Made by a program: the position numbers and the translations under genes. 64,000 bases of DNA from Fluviicoccus sp. (GTDB taxonomy: Bacteria > Pseudomonadota > Gammaproteobacteria > Pseudomonadales > Moraxellaceae), in NCBI RefSeq assembly GCF_030646115.1, contig NZ_JAUSMX010000019.1:124001-188000 (forward strand). Reading direction: 5' to 3'. Below, piece after piece: positions 54,184-63,109 of the stretch. Below the pieces are notes generated by a model. That model had not been told where the DNA came from, ran no database searches, and saw nothing but the letters and a program-made list of their open reading frames with translations. Every line of letters begins with the position of its first letter. The first letter of the stretch is position 1.

Positions 54184-54747
54184 ATGCGCCTACTCCCCCT
54201 GCTTGCCCTCCTGCCCGCCACCCTCTGGGCTGCCGAACTCGCCGACACCAGCGCCCAACGTGCGGCGGCCGCCCAACTGCTGGGCAAGCTTTCCACTGAA
54301 CTCAAGCAGGAAATCGCCAAAAACGGCCCGGTCAGCGCCATCGCCGTCTGCCGGGACCTCGCCCCCAAACTGGCTGGAGACGCATCCCGGGAAACCGGCT
54401 GGAAAGTCAGCCGCGTCAGCCTGAAGCCGCGCAACCCTCTGCTGGGCATGGCGGATGCCTGGGAACAGGACGCCCTGCTGCAACTGGAAAAACGCCTGGC
54501 CGCCGGGGAAAAGCCGGAATTGCTGGACATGAGCGCCATCGTCCAGGAACCGGCCGGGCGTTACCTGCGCTATGCCAAGGCAATCCCGGTGCAACCCGTG
54601 TGCCTGATGTGCCACGGCGACAGCAAAGCCATTCCTGCCGAGGTACGCAAGCAACTGGAAACGGGGTATCCTCACGACCGCGCCACCGGCTATTCGGCCG
54701 GACAATTGCGGGGCGCGGTTTCCATCAAGGTTCCTCTGCCGGAGTAA
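54184..54747 (+). CDS. Periplasmic DUF3365 haem-binding protein
   Basis: The 187-residue product has a signal peptide (MRLLPLLALLPATLWA) and a single c-type haem motif CLMCH (140-144), as in DUF3365/Tll0287-like sensors and cytochromes. VCRDLAPKLA near residue 55 may supply further ligands. I start at 54184, where GGAG lies 10 bases upstream; an ATG at 54169 would add five polar residues. The methyltransferase gene follows after 9 bases. It could sense redox state or carry electrons. Confidence 0.88.
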   Translation: MRLLPLLALLPATLWAAELADTSAQRAAAAQLLGKLSTELKQEIAKNGPVSAIAVCRDLAPKLAGDASRETGWKVSRVSLKPRNPLLGMADAWEQDALLQLEKRLAAGEKPELLDMSAIVQEPAGRYLRYAKAIPVQPVCLMCHGDSKAIPAEVRKQLETGYPHDRATGYSAGQLRGAVSIKVPLPE

Positions 54748-54756
54748 CGCCAGCCG

Positions 54757-55509
54757 ATGCACGACCCGACCGATCATGATGTCCCCTGCCTGTGGGAAAC
54801 AGGCCGCTCCGTCACCCTGCATTTCGGGGCCGAGGCCGTGCAAAGCCAGATGAGCAAGGATGCTCCCAACCGGCTGGAATTCGAATACACCCGGCTGATG
54901 GCCGCCTTCCTGCCGTTTCACCCCGAACCGGCGGATATCCTGATCGTCGGCCTGGGCGGCGGCTCACTGTCGAAGTTCTGCCACCACCATCTGCCAGACT
55001 GCCGCATCACCACTGTCGAAATCAACCCCGAAGTCATCGCCCTGCGCGACACCTTCCTGATTCCCCCGGAAAGCCCCCGCTTCCGGATCATTTGCGCAGA
55101 TGCTGTGGACTACCTGCCGCAGCAACCCGCTTCGACCGACATCCTGTTGCTGGACGGCTATAACGCCGACGGCCTGCCTCCGGCCCTGAGCAGTGAGTCC
55201 TTTTATGAGGATTGCTTCCAGGCGCTGCGGCCCGGCGGCCTGCTGGTCGCCAATTTGTGGAAGACCGACCCGGCCTTTCGCCTCTATACCGGCCGTCTGG
55301 GCCGACTGTTCAACCGGCGACTGGTGCGTTCGGGCTGCGACACCGGCAATGAGGTGGTGCTGTGTTTCCGGGATGAGGAGTTGCCGCCCTTCGAGACGGT
55401 CTGGCAACGGGCGCAGGAATTTCAGGCAAAGACTGGGCTGAACCTGCCCCAGTACCTTGAAAACCTGGTCTTCAATGCGGGGAGCTCGTGGTTTTACGGA
55501 GGCGGATGA
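54757..55509 (+). CDS. Spermidine-synthase-like methyltransferase-fold protein
   Basis: The 250-residue product has the SpeE-type Rossmann core: ILIVGLGGGSLSKFCHHHLP (about 65-84), TTVEINPEVIALRDTF, and DAVDYL plus LLLDGYNADGLP. It lacks the N-terminal beta domain of classic spermidine synthase and the standard aminopropyl-acceptor gate, so the activity may differ. It is tightly linked to the haem-protein gene (9 bases). Confidence 0.88.
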   Translation: MHDPTDHDVPCLWETGRSVTLHFGAEAVQSQMSKDAPNRLEFEYTRLMAAFLPFHPEPADILIVGLGGGSLSKFCHHHLPDCRITTVEINPEVIALRDTFLIPPESPRFRIICADAVDYLPQQPASTDILLLDGYNADGLPPALSSESFYEDCFQALRPGGLLVANLWKTDPAFRLYTGRLGRLFNRRLVRSGCDTGNEVVLCFRDEELPPFETVWQRAQEFQAKTGLNLPQYLENLVFNAGSSWFYGGG

Positions 55510-55739
55510 TTGTTCCTCTCCGGCTGGCTGCAATTAACTGCCGCTGATGGTTCAAAGGCTATCGGCTAGTCATCAAACTTCGTTGTTCTGCAACACTTTG
55601 CAGCCATTCACACTTAGCTGACCGCACCCGCACAAACATGGTGCAAACCTCTTGGCAGCCTGAACCAAAACCAGTAATCTCGGTCAGGTCGTCCGAAGAG
55701 AAGGACTGACTACACTAAAATGACAACGAGGGATTCTTC

Positions 55740-56219
55740 ATGAAAAAATTTGTAGCGATCGCCATGCTGGCCGGTTTTTCTTCAATGGCCATGGCCGACC
55801 AGGACACCGGTTGCGGTCTGGGCACCATGCTGTGGGCCGGCCAATCCGGTGTTCTCCCCAAGATCCTGGCGGTGACCACCAACGGCACTTCCGCCAACCA
55901 GCTGTTCGGCATCACCACCGGCACCTTGGGTTGCCAGTCTGACGGCGTCATCTCCTCCCGCGCCAAGCTGAGCATGTTCATGGGCACCAACAGCGAACGT
56001 CTGGCCCGCGACATGTCGGTCGGTCATGGCGAATCCCTGAATGTGCTGGCTGACCTGATGGGTGTAAAGGCTGAGCACAAGGCCGCCTTCTTCCAGGCCG
56101 CCAAGTCCAACTTCGGCGCCATCTTCGCTCCGGAAAACCAGTCCGCCGGTCAAGTCCTGTCCGCACTGCAAGGCGTGATGGCCAAGGACGCCGTGCTGGC
56201 TGCCTACACCGCCGCCTGA
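55740..56219 (+). CDS. DUF3015 periplasmic protein
   Basis: The 159-residue product has a signal peptide ending at AMAD and the family features DTGCGLGTMLWAGQSG and GTLGCQSDGV (two cysteines likely bonded). The function is unknown. It is followed by a terminator and then the DUF4105 gene, a frequent pairing in gammaproteobacteria. The 230-base spacer before it is AT-rich and shows no other gene. Confidence 0.9.
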   Translation: MKKFVAIAMLAGFSSMAMADQDTGCGLGTMLWAGQSGVLPKILAVTTNGTSANQLFGITTGTLGCQSDGVISSRAKLSMFMGTNSERLARDMSVGHGESLNVLADLMGVKAEHKAAFFQAAKSNFGAIFAPENQSAGQVLSALQGVMAKDAVLAAYTAA

Positions 56220-56237
56220 TTTCGGCCGTGGTTCCTG

Positions 56238-56262
56238 CCCCTCGCTACGGCGGGGGGTTTTT
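56238..56262 (+). terminator. Intrinsic terminator of the DUF3015 gene
   Basis: CCCCTCGC-TACG-GCGGGGGG, an 8-bp stem (one U-G) with a stable TACG loop, then TTTTTG. Confidence 0.85.
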
Positions 56263-56288
56263 GTTTGCGGCTCCGGAATTGCCTGCCC

Positions 56289-58199
56289 ATGTCCTCCCGA
56301 TTTTCCGCCCTGCTGCCGGGCATCCTTTGCGTGCTGTGTCTTCTGAGTTCCCCGTCCATCAAGGCCGACCCTCTGGAAGAAGTCCTTGAGAAGGCCTCTG
56401 CATCCCGGCTGTTTGATGACGCCTATTGGCGTGTCCTGCTGCGCTATGAAGAGCTGAGCCACTCCCGGCGCAGCAGCCTGGTACGTTTACCTTCTTTCTT
56501 CCAGCATCCTGAAGGCCGGGGAAATCCCGAAGCCGAGTTGCGCGCCAACATCCACGCGCTCTATACCGATTCCGCCGGGCTGGGTGATCAGGCGTTTGCC
56601 TGCCGCTTCCCCGCCCGCTCCGCCTGGCTGCGCCAGCGCCTGCCTATCCAGGACAAGGACTTGTCCCCGGTCGCCTGCAATGCGCTGGACACCTGGATGA
56701 AGGGCGTTAATCCTCAGTCCGCGACCCTGATTTTTGCAGCGGATTACCTCAACAATCCCTCCTCCATGTTTGGCCATACCCTTCTGCGCATTGACGCGCC
56801 CGACCAGACCGAGGAAACCCGGTTGCTGGCCTACGCCATTAACTATGCCGCGCAAACAGACAACGCCAACAGCCTCGACTTTGCCTGGAAGGGCGTCACC
56901 GGCGGCTATCCCGGGGCATTCTCGATTCTGCCCTATTACCAGAAGGTCAAGGAATACAATGACTTCGAGAATCGCGACCTTTGGGAATATCAGCTGAACC
57001 TGAAGCCGGAAGAAGTGCAGCGGCTGATGCAGCATCTTTGGGAACTGAAAGGGGTGATGTTTCCCTATTACTTTTTCTCCAGCAATTGCTCGTATCAGTT
57101 GCTGGGCCTGGTGGAAGCCGCTCGGCCGGGGCTGGCAATGCGCCGCGACTTCCCGGTCTATGCCGCGCCCACTGACACCCTGCGCCGTGTCCTCGCCGAA
57201 CAGGGCATGCTGAAGCAGGTCATCTACCGACCCGCCAGCGGCACCCTGCTGGAAGCCCATGCCGGGCAAAATCCAGCCGCCGTGAATCAGGCGGCCATGC
57301 GGCTGGCCGACCATCCGCAAGCGTCACTGGACGGGCTTTCGTCCGCCGAGCAGGCCCGCGCGGTGGAAATGGGTTATGACTGGCTTTACTACCGTTATCT
57401 GGCGCACAAGGCCGATGCCGCGATTGCGCCGGTTCATCTGCGCCAATTGCTGATCCGCCGCAGCACCTTCGCCGAACCGGACAGCCGCCGTGCTCCGGAA
57501 CGCCCGGCCGTGGACCCCGCCAACAGCCATTTGACCTCGGAATGGCAGGCAGGCGGTGGTTATGAGCAGGATCAGGGCTTCCTGTCTTTGGATTATCGCT
57601 TGGCGTATCACGATCTGCTGGACCCCGAAGGCGGTTACCGGCAGGGAGCCGCCATCGACTTCCTGCGGGTGCAGTTACGTTACCTGCTGCGTGAAGAGCA
57701 ACTGGCCGTTCAGCACTTCAGCCTGGTGCATATCGACTCGCTGGCAACGCGCAACGACTTCCTGAAACCCAAATCCTGGAATCTGGGGCTGGGCTTCCGC
57801 CAGACAGCGGTGGATAAACAAGGGGGGTTCAGCACCACCGAGTCCCATGGCGTGGGCTATTTTGAGGGGGGCATGGGGCTTTCCGTCAAACCGTCGGCTC
57901 ATGCCTTGTGCTACGGGGTGTTGCAAGCGGAGCTGGAAGGCGGGCGGGCGTTGGATAATGGCTGGCGCGTCGGTGCCGGGCCTCGGCTGGGCTGTCGTTT
58001 ACAGGGCGCCCGCAGTCAGTGGCTGGGCCATGTGGAGAGTTTGTGGTTCAACGACAGCTCGAATTTCCAGACCTCGGTGGAAGGCGGCTATCAATGGAAT
58101 TTGGGGCGAAATGACGGTTTGCGGGTGGAGGCCAGGTACCGGGCTGAGGCCAGTCTGGACTGGCATGGTTTGTCTGTGGGGTGGCGGCGCTATTTCTAG
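56289..58199 (+). CDS. DUF4105 outer-envelope protein
   Basis: The 636-residue product has a signal peptide (MSSRFSALLPGILCVLCLLSSPSIKA) and the DUF4105 core: FAADYLNNPSSMFGHTLLRID, then YFFSSNCSYQLLGLVEAARP (near residue 270), with a conserved cysteine and histidine suggesting a hydrolase. The last 180 residues are beta-rich, ending in WRRYF, which fits an outer-membrane barrel. I start at ATG 56289. It pairs with DUF3015; the role is unknown. Confidence 0.88.
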   Translation: MSSRFSALLPGILCVLCLLSSPSIKADPLEEVLEKASASRLFDDAYWRVLLRYEELSHSRRSSLVRLPSFFQHPEGRGNPEAELRANIHALYTDSAGLGDQAFACRFPARSAWLRQRLPIQDKDLSPVACNALDTWMKGVNPQSATLIFAADYLNNPSSMFGHTLLRIDAPDQTEETRLLAYAINYAAQTDNANSLDFAWKGVTGGYPGAFSILPYYQKVKEYNDFENRDLWEYQLNLKPEEVQRLMQHLWELKGVMFPYYFFSSNCSYQLLGLVEAARPGLAMRRDFPVYAAPTDTLRRVLAEQGMLKQVIYRPASGTLLEAHAGQNPAAVNQAAMRLADHPQASLDGLSSAEQARAVEMGYDWLYYRYLAHKADAAIAPVHLRQLLIRRSTFAEPDSRRAPERPAVDPANSHLTSEWQAGGGYEQDQGFLSLDYRLAYHDLLDPEGGYRQGAAIDFLRVQLRYLLREEQLAVQHFSLVHIDSLATRNDFLKPKSWNLGLGFRQTAVDKQGGFSTTESHGVGYFEGGMGLSVKPSAHALCYGVLQAELEGGRALDNGWRVGAGPRLGCRLQGARSQWLGHVESLWFNDSSNFQTSVEGGYQWNLGRNDGLRVEARYRAEASLDWHGLSVGWRRYF

Positions 58200-58237
58200 G
58201 CCTTGCCCGGAGGAGCGGCCGTGAACCTGATAACAGT

Positions 58238-59821
58238 TCAATGCCCTCCCCCCGCAGCCGCCGGTGCCTGCACCTTCTGAATCAACGGCAACAACAACAG
58301 CACGCTCAGGATCAGGCCCGACAACAGCATCGTAATATCATTGAAGGCCAGGGTCGTCGCCTGCAGGCTAACCCGCTGTTGCAGCATGGCAATGGCCACC
58401 TGCCCCCCGGAGTCGCCCGACACCCCCGGCAGGGCGGCGCTCGCGGCCAGCATTTCCTGCACCGGCATGCGCGCCGGGTCGGTCAGCGCCGCCAGATGCT
58501 GCCAGTGGAAGGCATAGCGCCACTCCATGATGGTATTGATACAGGCCAGCCCAATGGCCCCGCCCACATTCCGGGTCAGGTTGAACAGCGCGCTGCCATT
58601 CTTCATCTCGGTCAGCGGCAAGGTGCTCAGCGCCAGTTGCGACATCACGATCATGGCGCACATCAGCCCCACCCCGCGAAAAATCTGCGGCCAGAACAGG
58701 TCTTCCGGACCGGCCAGCGAGGTCATGTGTGAATTCAGCCAGACACCGAACGCCGCCGTCACCAGCCCCATGCCCACCAGCAGACGCGTATCCATTTTCG
58801 CCGACAGCATGCCGATCAACGGCGCGGTGATGAACATCGCCACGCCCATCACCATCATGGTCTCGCCAATCTGCAGGCTGTTGAAATGCCGCACCTGCCC
58901 CAAAAACAGCGGAACCAGGTACACCATGCCATAAAGGCTGACACCGACCACAAAGGAAATCACCGAGCCGACCGCGAAGTTACGGTCGGCAAATACCCGC
59001 AGGTTCACAATCGGGTTCAAGCTGGTGAAACTCCGCCAGAAAAAGAATATCCCGCTCAGCACACCCACCATGACGGCCAACAGTACTGAACGCTCGGCAA
59101 ACCAGTCGTGACGCGGCCCCTCATCCAGCGCAAATTCCAGACAGCCCAGAAACAGCGCCATGCTGAACAGGCCCGGCCAGTCGATGATGTGCCACAGCTT
59201 CCACTCCGGCTTGTCGATCCGGTCGAGATAACTCCACACCACGCTGGAAATCAGCAGCGCAGGCGGCAGGTTGACCAGAAACATCCAGTGCCAGGAAAAG
59301 GTATTGGTCAGGAAGCCGCCCAGCGACGGTCCCACCGCCGGGGCCAGTGTCGAGGCCATGCTGACCAGCACGATGGGGCCCATGCGCTTTTCCGGGGGAA
59401 ACAGCATGAACAGCGCGGCCATGGTTGTCGGGATCATGCCGCCACCCAGAAAGCCCTGGATGGTGCGGAACACCAGCAGCGACGGCAGGCTCCAGGCCAT
59501 GGCGCACATCAGGCTGGCAAAGGCGAAACCCACGGCGCTGATCACAAAATAGAGGCGTGTGGACATCATGCGCGACAGATAGCCGGACAGCGGAATGGCG
59601 ATCACTTCGGCAATCAGGTAGCTGGTCTGCACCCAGGCGATTTCGGCAGCACTGGCGCTCATGCCCGCCTGCAATTCGTTCAGCGAACTGGCGACAATCT
59701 GGATGTCCAGAATGGCCATGAAGTTGCCGAACACCAGCGCAAAAAAACCGATCCAGGCGCGGCGCATGGCCGCCCGCTGTTCGGGTGTCGGCGGCGCACC
59801 AGCCGCTGCGACGGGACTCAT
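58238..59821 (-). CDS. EmrB/QacA-family (DHA2) drug efflux transporter
   Basis: The 527-residue protein has 14 membrane helices as in the DHA2 family. Motifs: ILDIQIVASSLNELQ in helix 1, PLSGYLSRMMSTRLYF (motif A), and RTIQGFLGGGMIPTTMA (motif C). It exports hydrophobic compounds using the proton gradient. Its start overlaps the EmrA-like stop by ATGA, making one operon. The set with EmrA and the divergent TolC forms a complete envelope-spanning pump. Confidence 0.94.
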   Translation of the reverse strand: MSPVAAAGAPPTPEQRAAMRRAWIGFFALVFGNFMAILDIQIVASSLNELQAGMSASAAEIAWVQTSYLIAEVIAIPLSGYLSRMMSTRLYFVISAVGFAFASLMCAMAWSLPSLLVFRTIQGFLGGGMIPTTMAALFMLFPPEKRMGPIVLVSMASTLAPAVGPSLGGFLTNTFSWHWMFLVNLPPALLISSVVWSYLDRIDKPEWKLWHIIDWPGLFSMALFLGCLEFALDEGPRHDWFAERSVLLAVMVGVLSGIFFFWRSFTSLNPIVNLRVFADRNFAVGSVISFVVGVSLYGMVYLVPLFLGQVRHFNSLQIGETMMVMGVAMFITAPLIGMLSAKMDTRLLVGMGLVTAAFGVWLNSHMTSLAGPEDLFWPQIFRGVGLMCAMIVMSQLALSTLPLTEMKNGSALFNLTRNVGGAIGLACINTIMEWRYAFHWQHLAALTDPARMPVQEMLAASAALPGVSGDSGGQVAIAMLQQRVSLQATTLAFNDITMLLSGLILSVLLLLPLIQKVQAPAAAGGGH

Positions 59822-60846
59822 CGCGTTTCCACGGTCACTTCGACCGACATGCCGGGCCGCAACCGGCCTTCGGCATTGACGCCGTCCAGCACGATCTTCA
59901 CCGGCACACGCTGCACAATCTTGTTGAAATTGCCGGTGGCGTTGTCCGGCGGCAACAAGGCGAATTCCGCGCCGGAAGCCGGAGACAGGCTCTGGATGAC
60001 GCCGGTCAGTTTCAGATCGGGATAGGCATCCAGTTTGATCTCGGCCTTCTGCCCCACATTCATCTGAGCCAACTGAGTCTCCTTGAAGTTGGCCTCTACA
60101 AACACCGACTCCAGCGGCACAATCGCCATCAGGCGGCTGCCTGCGGTGACCCGGCTGCCCAGCCGCGCCGCCTGGTCGCCCACCACGCCGCTGATCGGGG
60201 CGCGGATTTCCGTGGCGGCCAGATCAATCTCCGCCAGCTTCAGGGTGGCCTTGGCGGCATCCAGCTCCGCTATCAGCTGTTCGCGGCCGGTGCCCACACC
60301 GCCCTGACGGGCGCGCGCGGCGGCAATGCCGGACTCGGCGCGACGGCTTTGGGCGGCGGCGGACTGCCAGGCGGCGGCGGCGTTATCCAGCCGTTGCTTG
60401 GTCGCCACGCCGTCCTGCACCAGCGCCTTGGCGCGCTGCATTTCCAGAAACAGCCGGTTTTCTTCCGCCCTCGCTGCCTGCAGCGCGGCTTCGGCTTCGG
60501 CCACCTGGGCCTGCCACGAAGAATCCTCCTGACCATTGGTCCGCAACGCCGCTTCGCGAACCGCCACCTGCGCCTTGGCCTGGGCCACCTTGGCCGCATA
60601 ATCCGCATCATCCATCTTCAGCAGCAGGTCGCCGGCCTTCACCGCCTGGTTGTTCTTCACCAGCAACTGCTGCACCTCCCCGCCCACACGCGGCGTCAGG
60701 TAGCTGACATCGGCGCGCAGGTAGGCGTTGTCCGTACTTTCATGAAAGCGTCCATAGGTCCACCAGCGGATGGCCAGGCCGACAGCCGCCAGTAACAGCA
60801 GGGCCAGAATGACAAAGGGAAGCTTGCGGGAAGAATCGCGACTCAT
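59818..60846 (-). CDS. EmrA/HlyD-family membrane fusion protein
   Basis: The 342-residue protein has one N-terminal membrane helix (about 10-28) and HlyD-type lipoyl/beta-barrel halves flanking a long helical hairpin (about 80-200, rich in A, E and R). It connects the inner-membrane EmrB-like pump to TolC. It is the first gene of the emrAB-like operon, facing the TetR gene across a 105-base region with the operator. Confidence 0.93.
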   Translation of the reverse strand: MSRDSSRKLPFVILALLLLAAVGLAIRWWTYGRFHESTDNAYLRADVSYLTPRVGGEVQQLLVKNNQAVKAGDLLLKMDDADYAAKVAQAKAQVAVREAALRTNGQEDSSWQAQVAEAEAALQAARAEENRLFLEMQRAKALVQDGVATKQRLDNAAAAWQSAAAQSRRAESGIAAARARQGGVGTGREQLIAELDAAKATLKLAEIDLAATEIRAPISGVVGDQAARLGSRVTAGSRLMAIVPLESVFVEANFKETQLAQMNVGQKAEIKLDAYPDLKLTGVIQSLSPASGAEFALLPPDNATGNFNKIVQRVPVKIVLDGVNAEGRLRPGMSVEVTVETR

Positions 60847-60914
60847 GATCTGGGCTCGAACGGGTGACAGGGGCCGGATGTCCGGTTATTGCTTTTTGAG
60901 CATCTCGCTGATAA

Positions 60915-60930
60915 TGTACTGAACAGTACA
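60915..60930. promoter_or_regulatory. TetR operator palindrome
   Basis: TGTACTG-AA-CAGTACA, two perfect 7-base arms around AA, located between the divergent EmrA and TetR starts (37 bases before the latter). Its position and symmetry are typical of a TetR-family binding site controlling both directions. Confidence 0.8.
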
Positions 60931-60951
60931 GTTCATTGCAAGCCTGTCATT

Positions 60952-61590
60952 ATGACGATCGAGAAAACCTGGTTTTCCTGTTGCCCGACAACCGCCCGCG
61001 GCGAAGCCAGGCGCGAGTCGCTGCTGGACGCTGCCCGCGCCCTCTTCCTGGAAAAGGGTTATGCAGGCACCAGCATGGATGATGTGGTCAAACTGACCGG
61101 TGGCTCCAAAGCCAGCGTCTACAAGTATTTCGGCAATAAGGAAGGCCTTTTTGCCGCCATGTTTGCCGACCGCTGCCAGGCCTTTCTCGCCACCCTCGCC
61201 ATTCCCGACGCCGTCAGTGAAAACCTGGAAGAAACCCTGCTGCTGTTTGCGGAACGGGTGCTGGAAGCCTCGCTGGCGGCAGAGCGCATTGCCATGATCC
61301 GCGCGCTGGCTGCCGAAGCCGACCGCTTTCCGCAACTGGCGGAAATGGCCTACCGCACCGGCCCGCAGCACGGCTTGGGCTTAATGGCCGACTTCCTGAA
61401 ACGTCATCATGACGCCGGGGTTATTGATTGCCGTCAACCGGACATCGCCGCCATCCAGTTCCTGGAGATGGTGAAGGGGCATCCGCAATGGCGGGCGTTG
61501 CTGGGCCTGCCGCCCTTCCCCCCCCATCTGGATCGGGCGGATTATATCCGCGAGGCTGTCCGCACCTTTCTGCAGGCTTATCGACCATGA
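60952..61590 (+). CDS. TetR-family repressor of the efflux locus
   Basis: The 212-residue protein has an N-terminal helix-turn-helix (RRESLLDAARALFLEKGYAGTSMDDVVKLTGGSKASVYKYFGNKEGLF, about 19-66) and a helical ligand domain. I choose ATG 60952; a longer frame from 60889 would cover the operator. The stop overlaps the TolC start by ATGA. It most likely represses both the emrAB-like operon and itself with tolC. Confidence 0.93.
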   Translation: MTIEKTWFSCCPTTARGEARRESLLDAARALFLEKGYAGTSMDDVVKLTGGSKASVYKYFGNKEGLFAAMFADRCQAFLATLAIPDAVSENLEETLLLFAERVLEASLAAERIAMIRALAAEADRFPQLAEMAYRTGPQHGLGLMADFLKRHHDAGVIDCRQPDIAAIQFLEMVKGHPQWRALLGLPPFPPHLDRADYIREAVRTFLQAYRP

Positions 61591-62858
61591 AAATCCTTGC
61601 CCCTTGGTTGCTGGCACTGCCGGTCATGGTTCAAGCCCAGACGCTCACCGGCACGGTCCATCAGGCCTTGAGCCACCACCCCTTGTTGCAGGCCGCCCGC
61701 GCCGACGCCGACGCCGCCGACCGGGCCGCCGACAGCCGCAGCAGCCTGATGAAGCCCCGCTTGCTGGTCGCCACTGAAATCGGACGCTCCAGCCTGCAAA
61801 CCACGGCGCCGTTTCCCCAATCCGGTTCACGCTGGCCCAACACCGTGAGCCTGACGCTGAACCAGCCGCTGTATACCGGCGGCGCGCTGGAAGCAGGCCG
61901 TGATGCCGCCGGCTTGCTGGCGGCGGCGCGTCATTTCAGCACTGACGACATCAAGGTGCGCATTGCCGTGGACGCCATTGCCGCCCACGCCGCCGTGGTG
62001 CGCGACCAGGCGCTGCTGAACCTGCAGAACGAATCCCTGCGCACCCTGCAAACCATGCTGGGGGATACACGCAAGCGTTTCGACGCCGGGGAAGTCACCC
62101 GGACCGAAGTGGCGCAGGCGCAAGCCCGGCTCTCCGAGGGCGAAGCGCAGGTGGCGCGGGCGCAAGCCAATCTGGCCATCAGCGAAGGCCAGTATGAGCG
62201 CGTCACCGGCGAAGCTCCCCATGAACTGCAAACCCGCTACCCGTCCCTGCCCCTGCCCGCCTCGCTCACCGACGCGCAAACCCTTGCACGGGAAAACCCG
62301 GCGCTGAAGTCGGCCCGTGAAGAAGCCCGGGCGCTGGAGGCGGCGGTACGCCAGGCACGCAGCGGTAACCGTCCGCAAGTCAGTGTCGAAGCGCGCGCCG
62401 CCACCCAGGACAACACCGAATTCGGCTATGACCGCATGAATGCGTGGGGCGTTTACGTCAAGGCGCAGATGAACCTGTATGACGCCGGACATACCGGCAG
62501 CGCCACCGCCGAGGCCGTGGCCAAGGCCGACGCTGCCCGCTGGCGCATTGCCGATCTCCAGGCCGGTGTGACCCAGGCCATGACCGAGGCCTGGCAGCAC
62601 TGGCAGGCCGCCCAAGCCAGCCTGCCCGCCATCCGGTCGGAAGTGGCCGCCGCCGAACTGGCGCGGGACAGCACCCGCAAGGAAGTGGCGGTGGGCACCC
62701 GCACCACGCTGGACTTGCTGGACGCCGAACGCGAACTGCTTTCCGCCAAGGTCAGCCTGTTGCTGCATGAACAGGAACAGAGCCTGTCGGCTTATCAGGT
62801 GCTGGCAGTGATCGGGGATTTGTCGGTGCTGTCCGCCACGCCGGTGGCTGCGCCATGA
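61587..62858 (+). CDS. TolC-family outer-membrane channel
   Basis: The 423-residue product has a signal peptide (MKILAPWLLALPVMVQAQ) and TolC repeats: PLYTGGALEAGRDAA and LYDAGHTGSATAEA are the matching strand-helix turns, and TRTEVAQAQARLSEGEAQVARA is a coil helix. It forms the outer-membrane exit duct of the EmrAB-like pump, encoded back to back. The start overlaps the TetR stop, so pump and duct share regulation. Confidence 0.93.
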   Translation: MKILAPWLLALPVMVQAQTLTGTVHQALSHHPLLQAARADADAADRAADSRSSLMKPRLLVATEIGRSSLQTTAPFPQSGSRWPNTVSLTLNQPLYTGGALEAGRDAAGLLAAARHFSTDDIKVRIAVDAIAAHAAVVRDQALLNLQNESLRTLQTMLGDTRKRFDAGEVTRTEVAQAQARLSEGEAQVARAQANLAISEGQYERVTGEAPHELQTRYPSLPLPASLTDAQTLARENPALKSAREEARALEAAVRQARSGNRPQVSVEARAATQDNTEFGYDRMNAWGVYVKAQMNLYDAGHTGSATAEAVAKADAARWRIADLQAGVTQAMTEAWQHWQAAQASLPAIRSEVAAAELARDSTRKEVAVGTRTTLDLLDAERELLSAKVSLLLHEQEQSLSAYQVLAVIGDLSVLSATPVAAP

Positions 62859-63109
62859 GCGGCCAGGCGAACGTTCCCGAAGAAGCCTTCCGCGTGGAAG
62901 GCCACTGTTGCGCCGCCACCCTGCCGGGTATCCGCGACGGCGATACCGCCGTGGACTTTGCCGCCGGAAAGGACGTACAGGACTATCTGGCCGTTACCTG
63001 GGGCATCGGCCGGGACAAGGAAAGTGAGGGAAAAAAGGAAAATGCCGAAAGCCGCCCCGAAGGACGGCCGGATGAAATTCAATCGGCGGTGATGGCGAAC
63101 GGAGCCTGA
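62855..63109 (+). CDS. Possible small protein, overlapping tolC stop
   Basis: An 84-residue frame starting inside the tolC stop (ATGA) with sequence MSGQANVPEEAFRVEGHCC. It is polar and charged with no motif, and its end overlaps the convergent START-domain gene by 31 bases. The coupled start is the only positive sign. It may not be translated. Confidence 0.3.
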   Translation: MSGQANVPEEAFRVEGHCCAATLPGIRDGDTAVDFAAGKDVQDYLAVTWGIGRDKESEGKKENAESRPEGRPDEIQSAVMANGA

